Of a stretch of 64,000 nt of DNA, positions 24,141 through 34,517 are shown in pieces. The notes below the pieces were generated by a model. That model made no database searches and was not told where the DNA came from. It worked only from the letters and a program-made list of their open reading frames with translations. The translations under genes and the position numbers were made by a program. The stretch is from Allobosea sp. (GTDB taxonomy: Bacteria; Pseudomonadota; Alphaproteobacteria; Rhizobiales; Beijerinckiaceae). The DNA is taken from positions 248,001 through 312,000 of the forward strand of contig NZ_JAUYTP010000029.1 of the NCBI RefSeq assembly GCF_030695125.1, read 5' to 3'. The stretch's first letter is position 1. The number at the start of each line of letters is the position of its first letter.

Positions 24141-24326
24141 TCAACCCCAGTCTTCGGCGTCGTCCTCGTGCCGGGCTTCCCAGGTGTCGATCGCCTCGAC
24201 GAGGCCGATCAACTCGGCCTCCTCATCCGAGCCTTCGGCCGGCGTGCCCAGTTCCACGACACGCTCCTTGGCGCGCTCGCAATCATCGGCGCACCGCACG
24301 ATGGCCTTCTTGACGCCGCCCGTCAT
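24141..24326 (-). CDS. Small acidic protein, downstream paralogue of a pair
   Basis: A 61-residue acidic protein of unknown function. The segment G-S-D-E-E-A-E-L-I-G-L-V-E-A-I-D-T-W-E-A-R-H resembles part of its neighbour (24323-24496) and also the G-T-P-E-G-D-E-L region of HigA-type antitoxins, but no DNA-binding domain is present. It overlaps the upstream gene by 4 bases (ATGA). Confidence 0.6.
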   Translation of the reverse strand: MTGGVKKAIVRCADDCERAKERVVELGTPAEGSDEEAELIGLVEAIDTWEARHEDDAEDWG

Positions 24327-24496
24327 GGCGCATCCTCCTCCAACGCGAGCGCCGGATGGTTGCGGGTCTCATAGGCGACCATCGCGGCGTTGATCGCGAA
24401 AAACTCGTCCTGATCGGGCCCGTCCACGGGGTTCTCGCCGAGCGCGCTCAACCGCGCGATGGCGTCCGCGTAATCCTCGCTGGTGTCGATCGTCAT
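24323..24496 (-). CDS. Small acidic protein, upstream paralogue of a pair
   Basis: A 57-residue protein from ATG 24496 (the frame is open to 24532). It contains D-E-F-F-A-I-N-A-A-M-V-A-Y-E-T-R-N-H, similar to the C-terminal half of the next gene. Both look like the N-terminal helical part of HigA-like antitoxins without the helix-turn-helix. Function is unknown. The pair is convergent with the MarR gene. Confidence 0.6.
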   Translation of the reverse strand: MTIDTSEDYADAIARLSALGENPVDGPDQDEFFAINAAMVAYETRNHPALALEEDAP

Positions 24497-24587
24497 GACG
24501 CGGGTCGATCTCCTGTAGCCGTCGACACGCAACCCATGGCGCGACGGATCGTTCCCGCACAGGGTCGCCAGCGCCGCAGCCGGGGCG

Positions 24588-25703
24588 TCAACGCATCAGC
24601 CCCGCCGCCCTCAGCGCGTCCTCGATGACCTTGCCGGGGCCCGAGGCCTGTCTCGCCGGGGTGAGCCGATGCGGAAACCCGTCGCGGGGGGACGGCCGCG
24701 CGGCGAAGCCCGTCTCGGCATCGGCGCTTTCATGGTCCGTGTCGGTCGCCGCGACCGCGTCGGCAATCTGCCAGAAAGCCGCGATGTGACGGGTCGAGGA
24801 GATGCCGGCGTTCAGCATATAGGGCCCGGCCGCGCCGATGCCGTCACCGGCCTGGATCGGCGCACCATGGCCCATCCCGGCAATGGCGAAGGCTTCGACC
24901 CTGGCCATGCCCGCGCCGTCGCGCCAGATCCTGTGGCGATGGGCGCCCAGCGCCTGCGTCTCGGTCGCAGCCACCTCCAGACCGTGGACGCCCCGCCATT
25001 GTGACAGCACGGCCTCCCCGGCGGCGGGCGCGACCGTGTGGTCCTGCATGCCATGCCAGATCGAGAGCGAAGGCCAGGGTCCGGTATGGGGCGAGGCAGC
25101 CAGCACGGCATCGACCAGCGCCGCCTCCGCGGGCAGCCCCTGTCCGCGCATGCGGGCCATCGCCTCCGGAACGGAGGCCGCGCAGCCGAAGGGCAGGCCG
25201 GCGATGACGGCGCCGCCCGCGAAGATGTCGGGATGGGTCGCCAGCATCACAGCCGCCATCGCCCCGCCGGCCGAAAGGCCGGTGACGAAGACCCGCCGCT
25301 CGTCGAGGCCATGCGCGTCGATCAGGCTACGGATCATCTGCACGATCGACAGGACCTCGCCGCCATTGCGGTGGATATCGTCGGGAGCGAACCAGTTGAA
25401 GCAGAGATGGGGGTTGTTGGCCCGCTGCTGCTCGGGAAACAGCAGGGCAAAGCCGTGGCGGTCGGCGAGCTGCGACCAGCCGGAGCCGTGGTCGTAATCG
25501 GCCGCGCTCTGCGTGCAGCCATGCAGCACGACGACGAGCGGTGCGTTGGGCGCCAGCAGATCGGGCAGATAGGTGTAAGCCTTGAGTGCGCCGGGGTTTG
25601 ATCCCGACAGGGTCAATTCGGACAGACGCGTCGGGGATGCTGCGGCGCGCCCCATGCCCCGTGCGGCAGACAGGCGGGCGATCGTTTCGGAAAGGCTGGG
25701 CAT
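24588..25703 (-). CDS. PHB depolymerase-family esterase
   Basis: A 371-residue alpha/beta hydrolase of the extracellular polyhydroxybutyrate depolymerase / feruloyl esterase class (esterase_phb). It has an oxyanion L-H-G-C-T-Q-S near 60, the lipase box G-L-S-A-G-G with Ser144, an Asp in H-G-M-Q-D-H-T-V, and a C-terminal G-M-G-H-G-A-P His. There is no obvious signal peptide, so it may be cytoplasmic or exported by another route. ATG 25703 has GGAG upstream; the open frame beyond it is not coding. The substrate may be a polyester, oligomer or aryl ester. Confidence 0.88.
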   Translation of the reverse strand: MPSLSETIARLSAARGMGRAAASPTRLSELTLSGSNPGALKAYTYLPDLLAPNAPLVVVLHGCTQSAADYDHGSGWSQLADRHGFALLFPEQQRANNPHLCFNWFAPDDIHRNGGEVLSIVQMIRSLIDAHGLDERRVFVTGLSAGGAMAAVMLATHPDIFAGGAVIAGLPFGCAASVPEAMARMRGQGLPAEAALVDAVLAASPHTGPWPSLSIWHGMQDHTVAPAAGEAVLSQWRGVHGLEVAATETQALGAHRHRIWRDGAGMARVEAFAIAGMGHGAPIQAGDGIGAAGPYMLNAGISSTRHIAAFWQIADAVAATDTDHESADAETGFAARPSPRDGFPHRLTPARQASGPGKVIEDALRAAGLMR

Positions 25704-25895
25704 GATGCGCTCCTGCGCTGGCCAGCCCCTGATGGCACCGACACATCCCTTGAACGCAAGCCTACGCGATTTTGTTGCGATGCAACATCCTGGAGGATGC
25801 GATCGTCCAACGCGGAGATTGCGTTGCCACCGCCGCATCGTGGAAGCTGTCGATCCCCGTCGCGCGTCGTCCACCGCCCAGCACCGAGGCCGCCC

Positions 25896-26639
25896 TTGCG
25901 TATCCTGATGATCAATCCCAACACCACGGACGAGGTTACCGCCCTGATGGCGCGGGTACTCGCGCCGCAACTGCCCGCGGGCGTCACGCTCGTGCCCGTG
26001 ACGGGGCGTTTCGGGGCGCGCTACATCGCCAGCCGCACGGCCGCTTCGATTGCCGGCCATGCGGCAATCGATGCCTATGCGCAGCACGGCCGCGACTGCG
26101 ACGCGGTCTATCTCGCCTGTTTCGGCGACCCCGGCCTGCTGGCGCTGAAGGAACTCGCGCGCGTGCCGGTGATCGGCATGGCCGAGGCGAGCTGCCTCGC
26201 CGCCGCAAGCCAGGCCGAGCGCTTCGCCATCGTCACCGGCGGCGAGCGCTGGGCCCCGATGCTGCAGGAGTTCGTCACCATGCTGGGGCTGGGCGAGCGT
26301 CTCGCCGGCATCGAGACCGTCGCTCCGACCGGCGCCGAGATCGCGCGCGATCCCGATGGCGCGATCGCCCTGCTCGCGCAGGCCTGCCGGCAGGCGGCGG
26401 CGCGCGACGGCGCCGGTGCGGTCATTCTCGGCGGCGCGGGGCTGGCGGGGCTGGCCGCGCGCCTGCGCCCCCATCTCGACATGCCGGTGATCTGTTCGGT
26501 CGAGGCCGGCCTCCAGGCCGTGCTGGCGGCGCTGCGCGACCCGCCGGTCAAACCGACGACCGGCGACCTCGCTTTGCCCGCGTCGATCGGCAGCACCGGG
26601 CTTTCGGACAGCCTGGCGGCATTGCTGGAACGTCCGTAA
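25896..26639 (+). CDS. Asp/Glu/hydantoin racemase family protein
   Basis: A 247-residue protein beginning R-I-L-M-I-N-P-N-T-T, typical of HyuE-like racemases. The first catalytic cysteine is present (Cys75 in Y-L-A-C-F-G-D-P-G). The second, normally in L-G-C-A-G-M, is replaced by Gly180 (I-L-G-G-A-G-L-A-G). Two-base racemisation is therefore doubtful; a decarboxylase, isomerase or one-base reaction is possible. The start is TTG 25896, with GAGG about 8 bases upstream. It is divergent from the esterase gene. Confidence 0.8.
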   Translation: MRILMINPNTTDEVTALMARVLAPQLPAGVTLVPVTGRFGARYIASRTAASIAGHAAIDAYAQHGRDCDAVYLACFGDPGLLALKELARVPVIGMAEASCLAAASQAERFAIVTGGERWAPMLQEFVTMLGLGERLAGIETVAPTGAEIARDPDGAIALLAQACRQAAARDGAGAVILGGAGLAGLAARLRPHLDMPVICSVEAGLQAVLAALRDPPVKPTTGDLALPASIGSTGLSDSLAALLERP

Positions 26640-26683
26640 GCCCGAGTCTGCTGGCTTGCGTTACCGATGCACAGACACGGGGC

Positions 26684-26791
26684 CGTCATCCTGAGCTTCG
26701 CGAAGCGAAGTCCCGGGATCCATCATCGGGCAGGACAGCGCTCCATGATGGATCCCGGACTGCGCGGCTGCGCCGCTCGTCCAGGATGACG
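26684..26791. repeat. Dispersed palindromic intergenic repeat (type B)
   Basis: CGTCATCCTGAG at the left and CGTCCAGGATGACGG at the right form inverted outer arms, with CCCGGGATCCATCATC and GATGATGGATCCCGGA-like inner arms. It has the same architecture as 7081-7195 and lies between convergent genes. Confidence 0.7.
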
Positions 26792-26837
26792 GGATTGACT
26801 TAGAGCCGGAACAACCGGCTCTGGCGAGATCGGCGCT

Positions 26838-27749
26838 TCAGCCCTTCTTGGCGAGCGAGATGCCGTTCTGCGAGGCGACCCAGTCCGACAGCATCGGCAC
26901 GTAATCATCGCCCTTGCCGGCCGCGACGGCGGTTGCGAAGCTGTTCTTCACCGCATTGCCGATCGGGTTCGGCACCCCGGCCGCGTTCGCCACGCTTTCG
27001 AGATAGCGGACATCCTTCAGGGCATTGACCAGCGTGAACTTGTGCGCGTCGCGGTCGCGCTCGAGCACGTACTGCATGAAGGTCTGGTAGAAGCCGCAAT
27101 CCATCCGGCTGCCGCGCAGCACGCTGTCGAAGGTCTGCGGCGTGATGCCGATCTTGGAGGCCAGCGTCAGCGCCTCGGCATAGATCGCCGCATAGCCCAT
27201 CGACAGGAAGTTGTTCAAAAGCTTCATCTTGTGGCCGTCGCCGACGGGGCCGAGATGCACCACCTTCTGCGCCCAGGCCTCGATCGCCGGCTTGATCCGC
27301 GCGAAAATCTCCGGCGTCGTCCCCACCATCGCCGAGAGCTGGCCGAGCGCGGCCTGGGCCGGCGTGCCGCCAAGCGGTGCGTCCGCCAGATGCAGCCCCT
27401 TGGCCTCCAGTTCCGCGGCGATCCGCACCGTCACGGTCGGGTCCGATGTCGAGCAGTCGACGATCACCGTGCCGGGCTTGGCGCCCGCCGCAATGCCGTC
27501 TGGCCCGTTTACGACCGCCTCGACCTGGGCCGAGCCGGTGACGCATAGGAAGATGATCGTGGCGTTCTGGGCGAGTTCACGGGGCGTCTTGGCTTCCTTC
27601 GCGCCGCCGGCGACGAGGGTCTCGACCGGCTTGCGGTTGCGATGCCCCATTACGGTGACGGCAAAGCCCTTGTTGAGCAGGCTCTGGGCCATGCCCTGCC
27701 CCATCAGGCCGACGCCAATGAAGCCCACTGATTCTTTGGTTGCAGTCAT
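26838..27749 (-). CDS. 3-hydroxyisobutyrate dehydrogenase-family oxidoreductase
   Basis: A 303-residue beta-hydroxyacid dehydrogenase. The NAD(P) motif G-F-I-G-V-G-L-M-G-Q-G-M is at residues 9-20, the substrate loop is D-A-P-L-G-G-T-P, and the catalytic Lys176 sits in K-L-L-N-N. Relatives include tartronate semialdehyde reductase and 3-hydroxyisobutyrate dehydrogenase. ATG 27749 matches the family N-terminus. It is divergent from the LacI gene 100 bases away, so it is a likely LacI target. Confidence 0.9.
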   Translation of the reverse strand: MTATKESVGFIGVGLMGQGMAQSLLNKGFAVTVMGHRNRKPVETLVAGGAKEAKTPRELAQNATIIFLCVTGSAQVEAVVNGPDGIAAGAKPGTVIVDCSTSDPTVTVRIAAELEAKGLHLADAPLGGTPAQAALGQLSAMVGTTPEIFARIKPAIEAWAQKVVHLGPVGDGHKMKLLNNFLSMGYAAIYAEALTLASKIGITPQTFDSVLRGSRMDCGFYQTFMQYVLERDRDAHKFTLVNALKDVRYLESVANAAGVPNPIGNAVKNSFATAVAAGKGDDYVPMLSDWVASQNGISLAKKG

Positions 27750-27850
27750 CTTCAAATTCTCCAGTTTATATGAGAAGCACAAAGCGATGTGACGGAACGC
27801 CTGACCAAGAATGGGTCGCCAGGTCGAATCCGGCGCCGGAGATGAGCGTC

Positions 27851-28927
27851 ATGACCAGCAGCGGCCCCGTCAGCGCCGGGTCTTCCGGCAAGCCGCCGAC
27901 CGCTCTTCCGGTCGCCCGGGGCCGTGTCACCTTGCAGATCATCGCCGACCGTCTCGCGGTCTCGACGGCAACCGTGTCGCTGGCCCTGCGCGGCTCGCCG
28001 CTGGTGGCGGAGGCGACGCGCGCGCGGGTCCAGCAGATGGCCCGCGAGATGGGCTACAGCTACAACCGCAGCGCCGCCTCCTTGCGCACCGACCGCACCA
28101 ATATTCTCGGCGTCGGCTTCCACGACATCACCAACCCGTATTTCGCCGAGCTTTTGGCGGCGATCGAAGAAACCACCACGGCCCATGGCCGCTCGATCCT
28201 GCTCGGCACCTATGGCGAGGACCTCGAGCGGCAGGACCGCGTCCTCAACACGCTGAAGGAATACCGCCCGGACGGGATGATCCTCTGCGCCGCGGGCGGC
28301 TCGACGCCGGAGACCTTCGCTCATCTGATCGCGGCCGGTGTTCCGATCGTCCAGCTCTCGCGCGAGATCACGCCCGATCTCGACTTCGTCGGCTCCGACG
28401 ACCGCCACGGCACGATCCTGGCGATGGAGCATCTGATCGGTCTCGGCCACCGGCGCATCGCCTTCATCTGCCAGAACCAGAAGATCTCGACCGGCGCCAA
28501 CCGCTACCGCGGCTACTGCGAGGTTCTGGCGCGCAACGGCATCCCGGTCGACCCGGCGCTGGTCTATCCCGGGCATGGCACGCGCGAGAACGGCTCCAAG
28601 GGCATCCAGGCGGTTCTCGATGCGCAAGATCCGCCGACGGCGGCGGTCTGCATGAACGATCTCGCCGCCTTCGGGGCCATGCTGGGGCTGCGCCATCGCG
28701 GCCGCGAGGCGGGCCCCGACTTCTCGATCATCGGCTGCGACGACGTTCAGGAGGCGGCGCAGTGGTACCCGGCCCTGACGACCATCCGCAATTTCCAGGA
28801 CGAGATGGGCCGCACCTCGGCCGAATTTCTGATCAGCCGCATCGCCGATCCCGCCGCGCCGCCGCGCCGGCTGCTGCTGACACCTGCCCTCGTCGTCCGC
28901 GGCACGACCGCCCCGGCCCGCGCTTGA
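27851..28927 (+). CDS. LacI family transcriptional regulator
   Basis: A 358-residue repressor. The N-terminal helix-turn-helix reads V-T-L-Q-I-I-A-D-R-L-A-V-S-T-A-T-V-S-L-A-L-R-G, followed by the hinge, then a periplasmic-binding-like effector domain from N-I-L-G-V-G-F-H-D-I. ATG 27851 has GGAG 9 bases upstream; ATG 27842 is in frame but too close. It lies between two beta-hydroxyacid dehydrogenase genes and next to a sugar importer, so a sugar or sugar-acid effector is likely. Confidence 0.92.
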   Translation: MTSSGPVSAGSSGKPPTALPVARGRVTLQIIADRLAVSTATVSLALRGSPLVAEATRARVQQMAREMGYSYNRSAASLRTDRTNILGVGFHDITNPYFAELLAAIEETTTAHGRSILLGTYGEDLERQDRVLNTLKEYRPDGMILCAAGGSTPETFAHLIAAGVPIVQLSREITPDLDFVGSDDRHGTILAMEHLIGLGHRRIAFICQNQKISTGANRYRGYCEVLARNGIPVDPALVYPGHGTRENGSKGIQAVLDAQDPPTAAVCMNDLAAFGAMLGLRHRGREAGPDFSIIGCDDVQEAAQWYPALTTIRNFQDEMGRTSAEFLISRIADPAAPPRRLLLTPALVVRGTTAPARA

Positions 28928-28943
28928 GACCAGGGCGCGTGGC

Positions 28944-29846
28944 TCATGCATCGTTGGCGGGCTTGGCGTTGAGGGCGCGATAGGCGCGCACCACCTGCGA
29001 ATCGTCGCGCCCGCCATGGCCCAGGCCCGACGAGGCCAGGAACATCTGGTGCGCGGCGGCCGCCAGCGGCAGCGCGGTCTTCGCGGCCCGTCCGGCATCG
29101 AGCACGATGCCCAGATCCTTGACGAAGATGTCCACCGCGCTGGACACGACCGGGTCGGGCTCATGCATGCGCGGGCCGCGGTCGCGCAGCATCCAGGAGG
29201 AGGCGGCCGAGCCGCCCATGATCTCGAACAGCAGCTTGCCGTCGATACCCGCCTTCTCGGCGAGCGACAGCGCCTCGGCCGCAACCGCGATATGGACGCC
29301 GCAGAGGAGCTGGTTGACGGTCTTCACCGTTGCGCCCTGGCCCGGCTTCTGGCCGACATGGAAGACCTTGTCGCCCAGCGCCTCGAGCACGGGCCTGGCA
29401 AGCGCGAAGCTCTCGTCGGGCGCCCCGACCATGATCGACAGGGTCGCGGCGCGCGCGCCGACGACGCCGCCCGACACCGGCGCATCGATGAAACGCCGCC
29501 CGCTCTTTGCGACCTCCGCCGCGATCGCCTCGACCTCGCCCGGCGGGCAGGTCGCCATCAGGACCACGAGCGCGCCGGGCGCCAGCGCCGCCAGCGCCCC
29601 GGCCTCGAACAGCACGGAGCGCGCCTGCGCGGCATTGACCACCATCAGCACGATCGCCCCGGCGCCGTCGGCCGCCTCCCGCGCACTCGCCGCGGCATGT
29701 CCGCCCGCATGTACCAGCGCCTCGCGCGCGGCCTCGCGCATGTCGAAGCCGGTGACGCGGAACTGGCGCTTGACCAGGTTCTCGGCCATCGGCGCGCCCA
29801 TGGCGCCGAGCCCGATGAAGGCGATGGAGGTCGGTGTGGTCGGCAT
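28944..29846 (-). CDS. L-threonate/3-hydroxyisobutyrate-type dehydrogenase
   Basis: A 300-residue beta-hydroxyacid dehydrogenase resembling LtnD, which oxidises L-threonate. It has F-I-G-L-G-A-M-G-A-P-M (10-20), D-A-P-V-S-G-G-V-V-G-A (121-131) and catalytic Lys175 in G-A-T-V-K-T-V-N-Q. It is the last gene after the ABC importer on the same strand but separated by about 180 bases containing a partial repeat. It converges with lacI, with 16 bases between stops. Substrate assignment is tentative. Confidence 0.87.
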   Translation of the reverse strand: MPTTPTSIAFIGLGAMGAPMAENLVKRQFRVTGFDMREAAREALVHAGGHAAASAREAADGAGAIVLMVVNAAQARSVLFEAGALAALAPGALVVLMATCPPGEVEAIAAEVAKSGRRFIDAPVSGGVVGARAATLSIMVGAPDESFALARPVLEALGDKVFHVGQKPGQGATVKTVNQLLCGVHIAVAAEALSLAEKAGIDGKLLFEIMGGSAASSWMLRDRGPRMHEPDPVVSSAVDIFVKDLGIVLDAGRAAKTALPLAAAAHQMFLASSGLGHGGRDDSQVVRAYRALNAKPANDA

Positions 29847-29869
29847 GCGCTCGCAATGTCCTCTGCTGA

Positions 29870-29910
29870 CGTCGTCCCGGGCGCAACACGGTGCTCACCG
29901 GGATCCAGGC
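29870..29910. repeat. Short partial palindromic repeat
   Basis: CGTCGTCCCGGGCG, a short spacer and CACCGGGATCCAGG look like the inner half of the type B repeats. This copy appears truncated. Confidence 0.45.
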
Positions 29911-30024
29911 CAAAGCCTAGACGATCAGCGGCCTTGACTGAATCCCGGCGGCGCCGGGTGTCCCCCTGCGGCCGGCATGGCGACGCGGGGCGCCCTGCAG
30001 GTCCCCCGCGCCGCCGGACGCGGC

Positions 30025-30933
30025 CTACTCCTTCACCGCTCCGGTCATCGCCGACACGTAATGCTCGACGAAGAACGCGTAGAGGATCACCAGCGGCAGC
30101 GAGCCGATCAGCGCCCCCGCCATCAGCGAGCCCCAGCGGAAGATGTCGCCATCGACGAAGTTGGAGATGATCGCCACCGGCACGGTCTTGTTGTGGTCCG
30201 ACGAGATGAAGGTCAGCGCGTAGATGAACTCGTTCCAGCACAGCGTGAAGGCGAAGATGAAGGCCGAGATCAAGCCGGGGATCGCCAGCGGCAGCACGAT
30301 CTTGACCAGGATCTGCCAGCGGCTCGCCCCATCCATCAGCGCGCATTCCTCGAGCTCGTAGGGAATGGTCTTGAAGTAGCCCATCAGCAGCCAGGTGCAG
30401 AACGGGATCAGGATGGTCGGATAGGTCAGGATCAGCGCGAAGGGCGTGTCGAACAGGCCATAGGCGTGGATCACGGAAGAGAGCGGGATGAACAGGATCG
30501 AGGGCGGCACCAGATAGGCGAGGAAGATCAGCCCGCCCACCGTCGCCGCGCCCTTGTAGCGGATGCGGGTGATCGCATAGGCCGACAGCACGCTGGCGAA
30601 GATCGAGAGGAAGGTCGCGGCGGTGGCGACCATCATCGTCGTCATCAGCCAGCGCGGATAGGCGCTCTCGAACAGCAGCTTGTAGATATGCTGGAAGGTG
30701 GGCTGGCTGACCCAGAGCGGGTTGCTGTTCTCGAGGTCGAGCAACTGCGCGTCCGGTTTGATCGAGGTGATCACCATCCAGTAGAATGGGAACAGCAGCA
30801 CCACGAGGATGATGGCCAGCGGCATGTAGACGACCACAAGCTTGCGCGGCAGCGTCTCCAGATAGGCCATACCCTCGCGATGGTCGGACAGCGTGCCCGG
30901 GGCGGCGCTGGTCTTCAGGGCGGCGTCAGTCAT
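30025..30933 (-). CDS. Sugar ABC transporter permease (MalG/UgpE type)
   Basis: A 302-residue inner-membrane protein with six helices and the CUT1 EAA loop (Y-E-L-E-E-C-A-L-M-D-G-A-S-R) near residue 205. It pairs with the permease encoded immediately upstream, whose stop overlaps this start by 8 bases. ATG 30933 has GGGAGAG upstream. The substrate would be an oligosaccharide, polyol or sugar acid. Confidence 0.92.
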   Translation of the reverse strand: MTDAALKTSAAPGTLSDHREGMAYLETLPRKLVVVYMPLAIILVVLLFPFYWMVITSIKPDAQLLDLENSNPLWVSQPTFQHIYKLLFESAYPRWLMTTMMVATAATFLSIFASVLSAYAITRIRYKGAATVGGLIFLAYLVPPSILFIPLSSVIHAYGLFDTPFALILTYPTILIPFCTWLLMGYFKTIPYELEECALMDGASRWQILVKIVLPLAIPGLISAFIFAFTLCWNEFIYALTFISSDHNKTVPVAIISNFVDGDIFRWGSLMAGALIGSLPLVILYAFFVEHYVSAMTGAVKE

Positions 30934-31873
30934 TGCTCTCTCCCTGCTGCCATTTACGGCGCTGAAGGCCAAACCAGCTGACCATGATCGCGGCCAGGAG
31001 GAAGGGCACCATGGCGGTGGCGATGGCCGCGCCCTCGCCCAGCCGGCCGCCGAGGATGCCGCGCTGGTAGGACAGCGTCGCCATCAGCTGCGTCGCGTTG
31101 ACAGGGCCGCCGCGGGTCATGGCCCAGATCAGCTGGAAATCGGTGAAGGTGAACAGAACCGAGAACGTCATCACCACGGCGATGATCGGCGTCAGCAGCG
31201 GATAGGTCACGAAGCGGAAGCGCTGCCAGCCCGAGGCGCCGTCGAGCGTCGCGGCCTCGTAGAGCGAGGGCGACACGGTCTGCAGCCCGGCCAGAAGTGT
31301 GATGGCGATGAAGGGGATGCCGCGCCAGATATTGGCGAAGATGACGCTGCACTGCGCCAGGAACGGGTCGCCGAGCCAGTTGATGTACTGGCCCTTGTCG
31401 AGAAAGCCCCATTTCTGCAGCAACCAGGTGAAGATCGAGAACTGCGTGTCGAAGATCCACCAGAACGCCACCGCCGACAGCACGGTCGGCACGATGAAGG
31501 GGATCAGCACGATGGCGCGGATGAACGCCTTGAACGGCATGTGGTTGTTCAGGAGGATGGCGAGATAGAGCCCGATGGCGAACTTGAAAACCGAAGCGAC
31601 CGCCGTATAGGCGAGCGTGAAGGCCGTCGCGTTCAGGAAGTCGCTGTCCTCGAGCAGGTACTGGTAGTTCTCCAGCCCGATGAAGCTGCCGCCGCGGCCG
31701 ATGCGCATGTCGGTCATGCTCATCCACATGCCCAGGATCAGCGGCCAGGCCAGGAAGAACAGCAGGAAGATCATGGTCGGAACCATGAACCAGAAGCCCA
31801 GCCAGTTTCGGTTGACCATCAGCCTTGTCCAGGCGGTGGTCTCCGGCGGTGCGGCGAACGAGCCTGAAGCCAT
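30926..31873 (-). CDS. Sugar ABC transporter permease (MalF/UgpA type)
   Basis: A 315-residue inner-membrane CUT1 permease with about six helices starting at F-W-F-M-V-P-T-M-I-F-L-L. The EAA loop is S-L-Y-E-A-A-T-L-D-G-A-S-G-W near 215. ATG 31873 has GAGGAAG 9 bases upstream; codons beyond it are not needed for family length. It forms the heteromeric channel with the MalG-type neighbour. Confidence 0.92.
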   Translation of the reverse strand: MASGSFAAPPETTAWTRLMVNRNWLGFWFMVPTMIFLLFFLAWPLILGMWMSMTDMRIGRGGSFIGLENYQYLLEDSDFLNATAFTLAYTAVASVFKFAIGLYLAILLNNHMPFKAFIRAIVLIPFIVPTVLSAVAFWWIFDTQFSIFTWLLQKWGFLDKGQYINWLGDPFLAQCSVIFANIWRGIPFIAITLLAGLQTVSPSLYEAATLDGASGWQRFRFVTYPLLTPIIAVVMTFSVLFTFTDFQLIWAMTRGGPVNATQLMATLSYQRGILGGRLGEGAAIATAMVPFLLAAIMVSWFGLQRRKWQQGESND

Positions 31874-32021
31874 CGCGAGCGCTTCCTCGATAAAGGGGTG
31901 TCGTCCCCCCGGCAGCGCGAACGGCGCCGGGAAGAGGACCCGTAGACGTGGATGAAAGGCCCTCCCCTCGGCGCCGGTCAGGCGCTCCGGCCGGCGTTGC
32001 CGCCGGCCGGAAAGGGTTCGG

Positions 32022-33347
32022 TCAGCGGTAGATGCGCTGCAACTGCCGTTCGGCGAGCTGCATGGCACCCGCAGCCGTCTCGCGACCGGTGCAGAAGCTC
32101 GCGAACATGTCGACGACGATGAAGTCGGCCATCGCGGTCGCCGCCTTCTCGTCGAGCTTGCCGCGGTGACCCGCGACGAGGCTGCGCTTGGAGGCGTCGC
32201 GGAACACCTTGTTCTTCGGGTCCTTTGTCCAGACCGGATTGTTGTCGAAGGCGTTCAGCGTATGCGTGAGATAGCCGGCCGCCGCTTCCAGCCACGGGTT
32301 GAACTGCTCGGCTTCCAGCATGTAGGCCATGAACGCTTTGCAGGCGTTCGGGAACTTCGTGTAGGTCATCGCCATCATCGGGAAGCAGAGCTGGATCTCG
32401 GTCGGCTTGCCCGCCGGGCCGATCGGCCAGTAGGCGTGGTCCATGTCCGCCGCGATTTCCTTCTGCTTGGGATCGTTGGACGCGTTCGCCGCGGCATAGA
32501 TCGAGATGCCGTTGGCAGTCAGCCCGAGTTCGCCGGACAGGAACAGACGGTTGTTGGAGGCGTCGTTCCAGGCCGCCGTGCCCTGGATGAAGGTGTCGTA
32601 CAGCGCCTTCGAGTAGTTCAGCGCCGCTTCCGTCTCGGGCGAGCGGATGATCACCTTGCTGTTCTCGTCGACCTGCGCGGCGTTGTGGCCCCACAGCAGC
32701 CAGTAGGCGTAGGAGTTGCCGTCGCCCGAGGCGCGGCCGAGCGGGAAGCCGGCCGGCGTGTTCTTGGCCTTCAGCGCCTTGCAGAGTTCCAGGAACCCGG
32801 CCGTCGTCTGCGGCACCTCGTTGAAGCCGGCCGCCTTGATCTGCGAGATGCGGTAGTTGATGTAGCCGCCGTTGATCGCCGCGGGGATCGCGATCCACTT
32901 GTTGCCGAGCTTGCCATAGGCCTCGGCCACCGGCACCCAGCCGCCATACTTCTTGCCGAGATAGTCGGCGACGTCGGTCACGTCGACGCAGCGGTTCGGG
33001 AACAGGTGCGGCGTCGAATACAGCGACCAGAAAATATCCGGACCCGTGCCGGTGTTGGCGGCGACGGATGCCTTCGGCTGCATGTCGTCGAAGGATTCGG
33101 AGGTCACCGTGACGCGCACGCCCGTGGCCGCGGTGAAGGCGGCGACGATCTTGTTGAACGCCTCGTCCTCGGCGACGACGAAGCGACGCCAGCGCATCAC
33201 GTTGAGGGTCGCGCCCGCCTCGGGCTTGAAGGGCGAGGCCTGCGCCCAGGCCTTGGCCCAATCGGTCATGCCGGAGCCGACGAGGGCGCCGGCGCCCGCT
33301 ACGCCGGCGAGGCCCTTCAATGCGGAACGTCGTGTCGGTTTGGTCAT
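32022..33347 (-). CDS. Sugar ABC transporter substrate-binding protein (Tat-exported)
   Basis: A 441-residue extracellular sugar-binding protein. The N-terminus has a twin-arginine motif (T-R-R-S-A-L-K-G-L) followed by A-G-V-A-G-A-G-A-L and a likely cleavage after W-A-Q-A, so export is probably by the Tat pathway. The mature part has the SBP_bac_1 layout. ATG 33347 has GGGAGGA upstream. It sits between the ATPase and permease genes; the ligand cannot be read from the sequence. Confidence 0.9.
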   Translation of the reverse strand: MTKPTRRSALKGLAGVAGAGALVGSGMTDWAKAWAQASPFKPEAGATLNVMRWRRFVVAEDEAFNKIVAAFTAATGVRVTVTSESFDDMQPKASVAANTGTGPDIFWSLYSTPHLFPNRCVDVTDVADYLGKKYGGWVPVAEAYGKLGNKWIAIPAAINGGYINYRISQIKAAGFNEVPQTTAGFLELCKALKAKNTPAGFPLGRASGDGNSYAYWLLWGHNAAQVDENSKVIIRSPETEAALNYSKALYDTFIQGTAAWNDASNNRLFLSGELGLTANGISIYAAANASNDPKQKEIAADMDHAYWPIGPAGKPTEIQLCFPMMAMTYTKFPNACKAFMAYMLEAEQFNPWLEAAAGYLTHTLNAFDNNPVWTKDPKNKVFRDASKRSLVAGHRGKLDEKAATAMADFIVVDMFASFCTGRETAAGAMQLAERQLQRIYR

Positions 33348-33458
33348 CAGCGTCCTCCCATGGACTGGTTTTTCGGCCCGGGGGTCTGAAGCGCCCCGCT
33401 TGCCCGGTGGTTCATCGCGCGCTGGGGGTTGCTCCCCCATGCGCGCGGATGATTCAGA

Positions 33459-34517
<1,059 letters not shown>

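Noticed and set aside
24588..26474. A 628-codon frame including the esterase
   Set aside because: Codons beyond 25703 cover the racemase gene on the other strand. The esterase has a proper start with a ribosome site at 25703.
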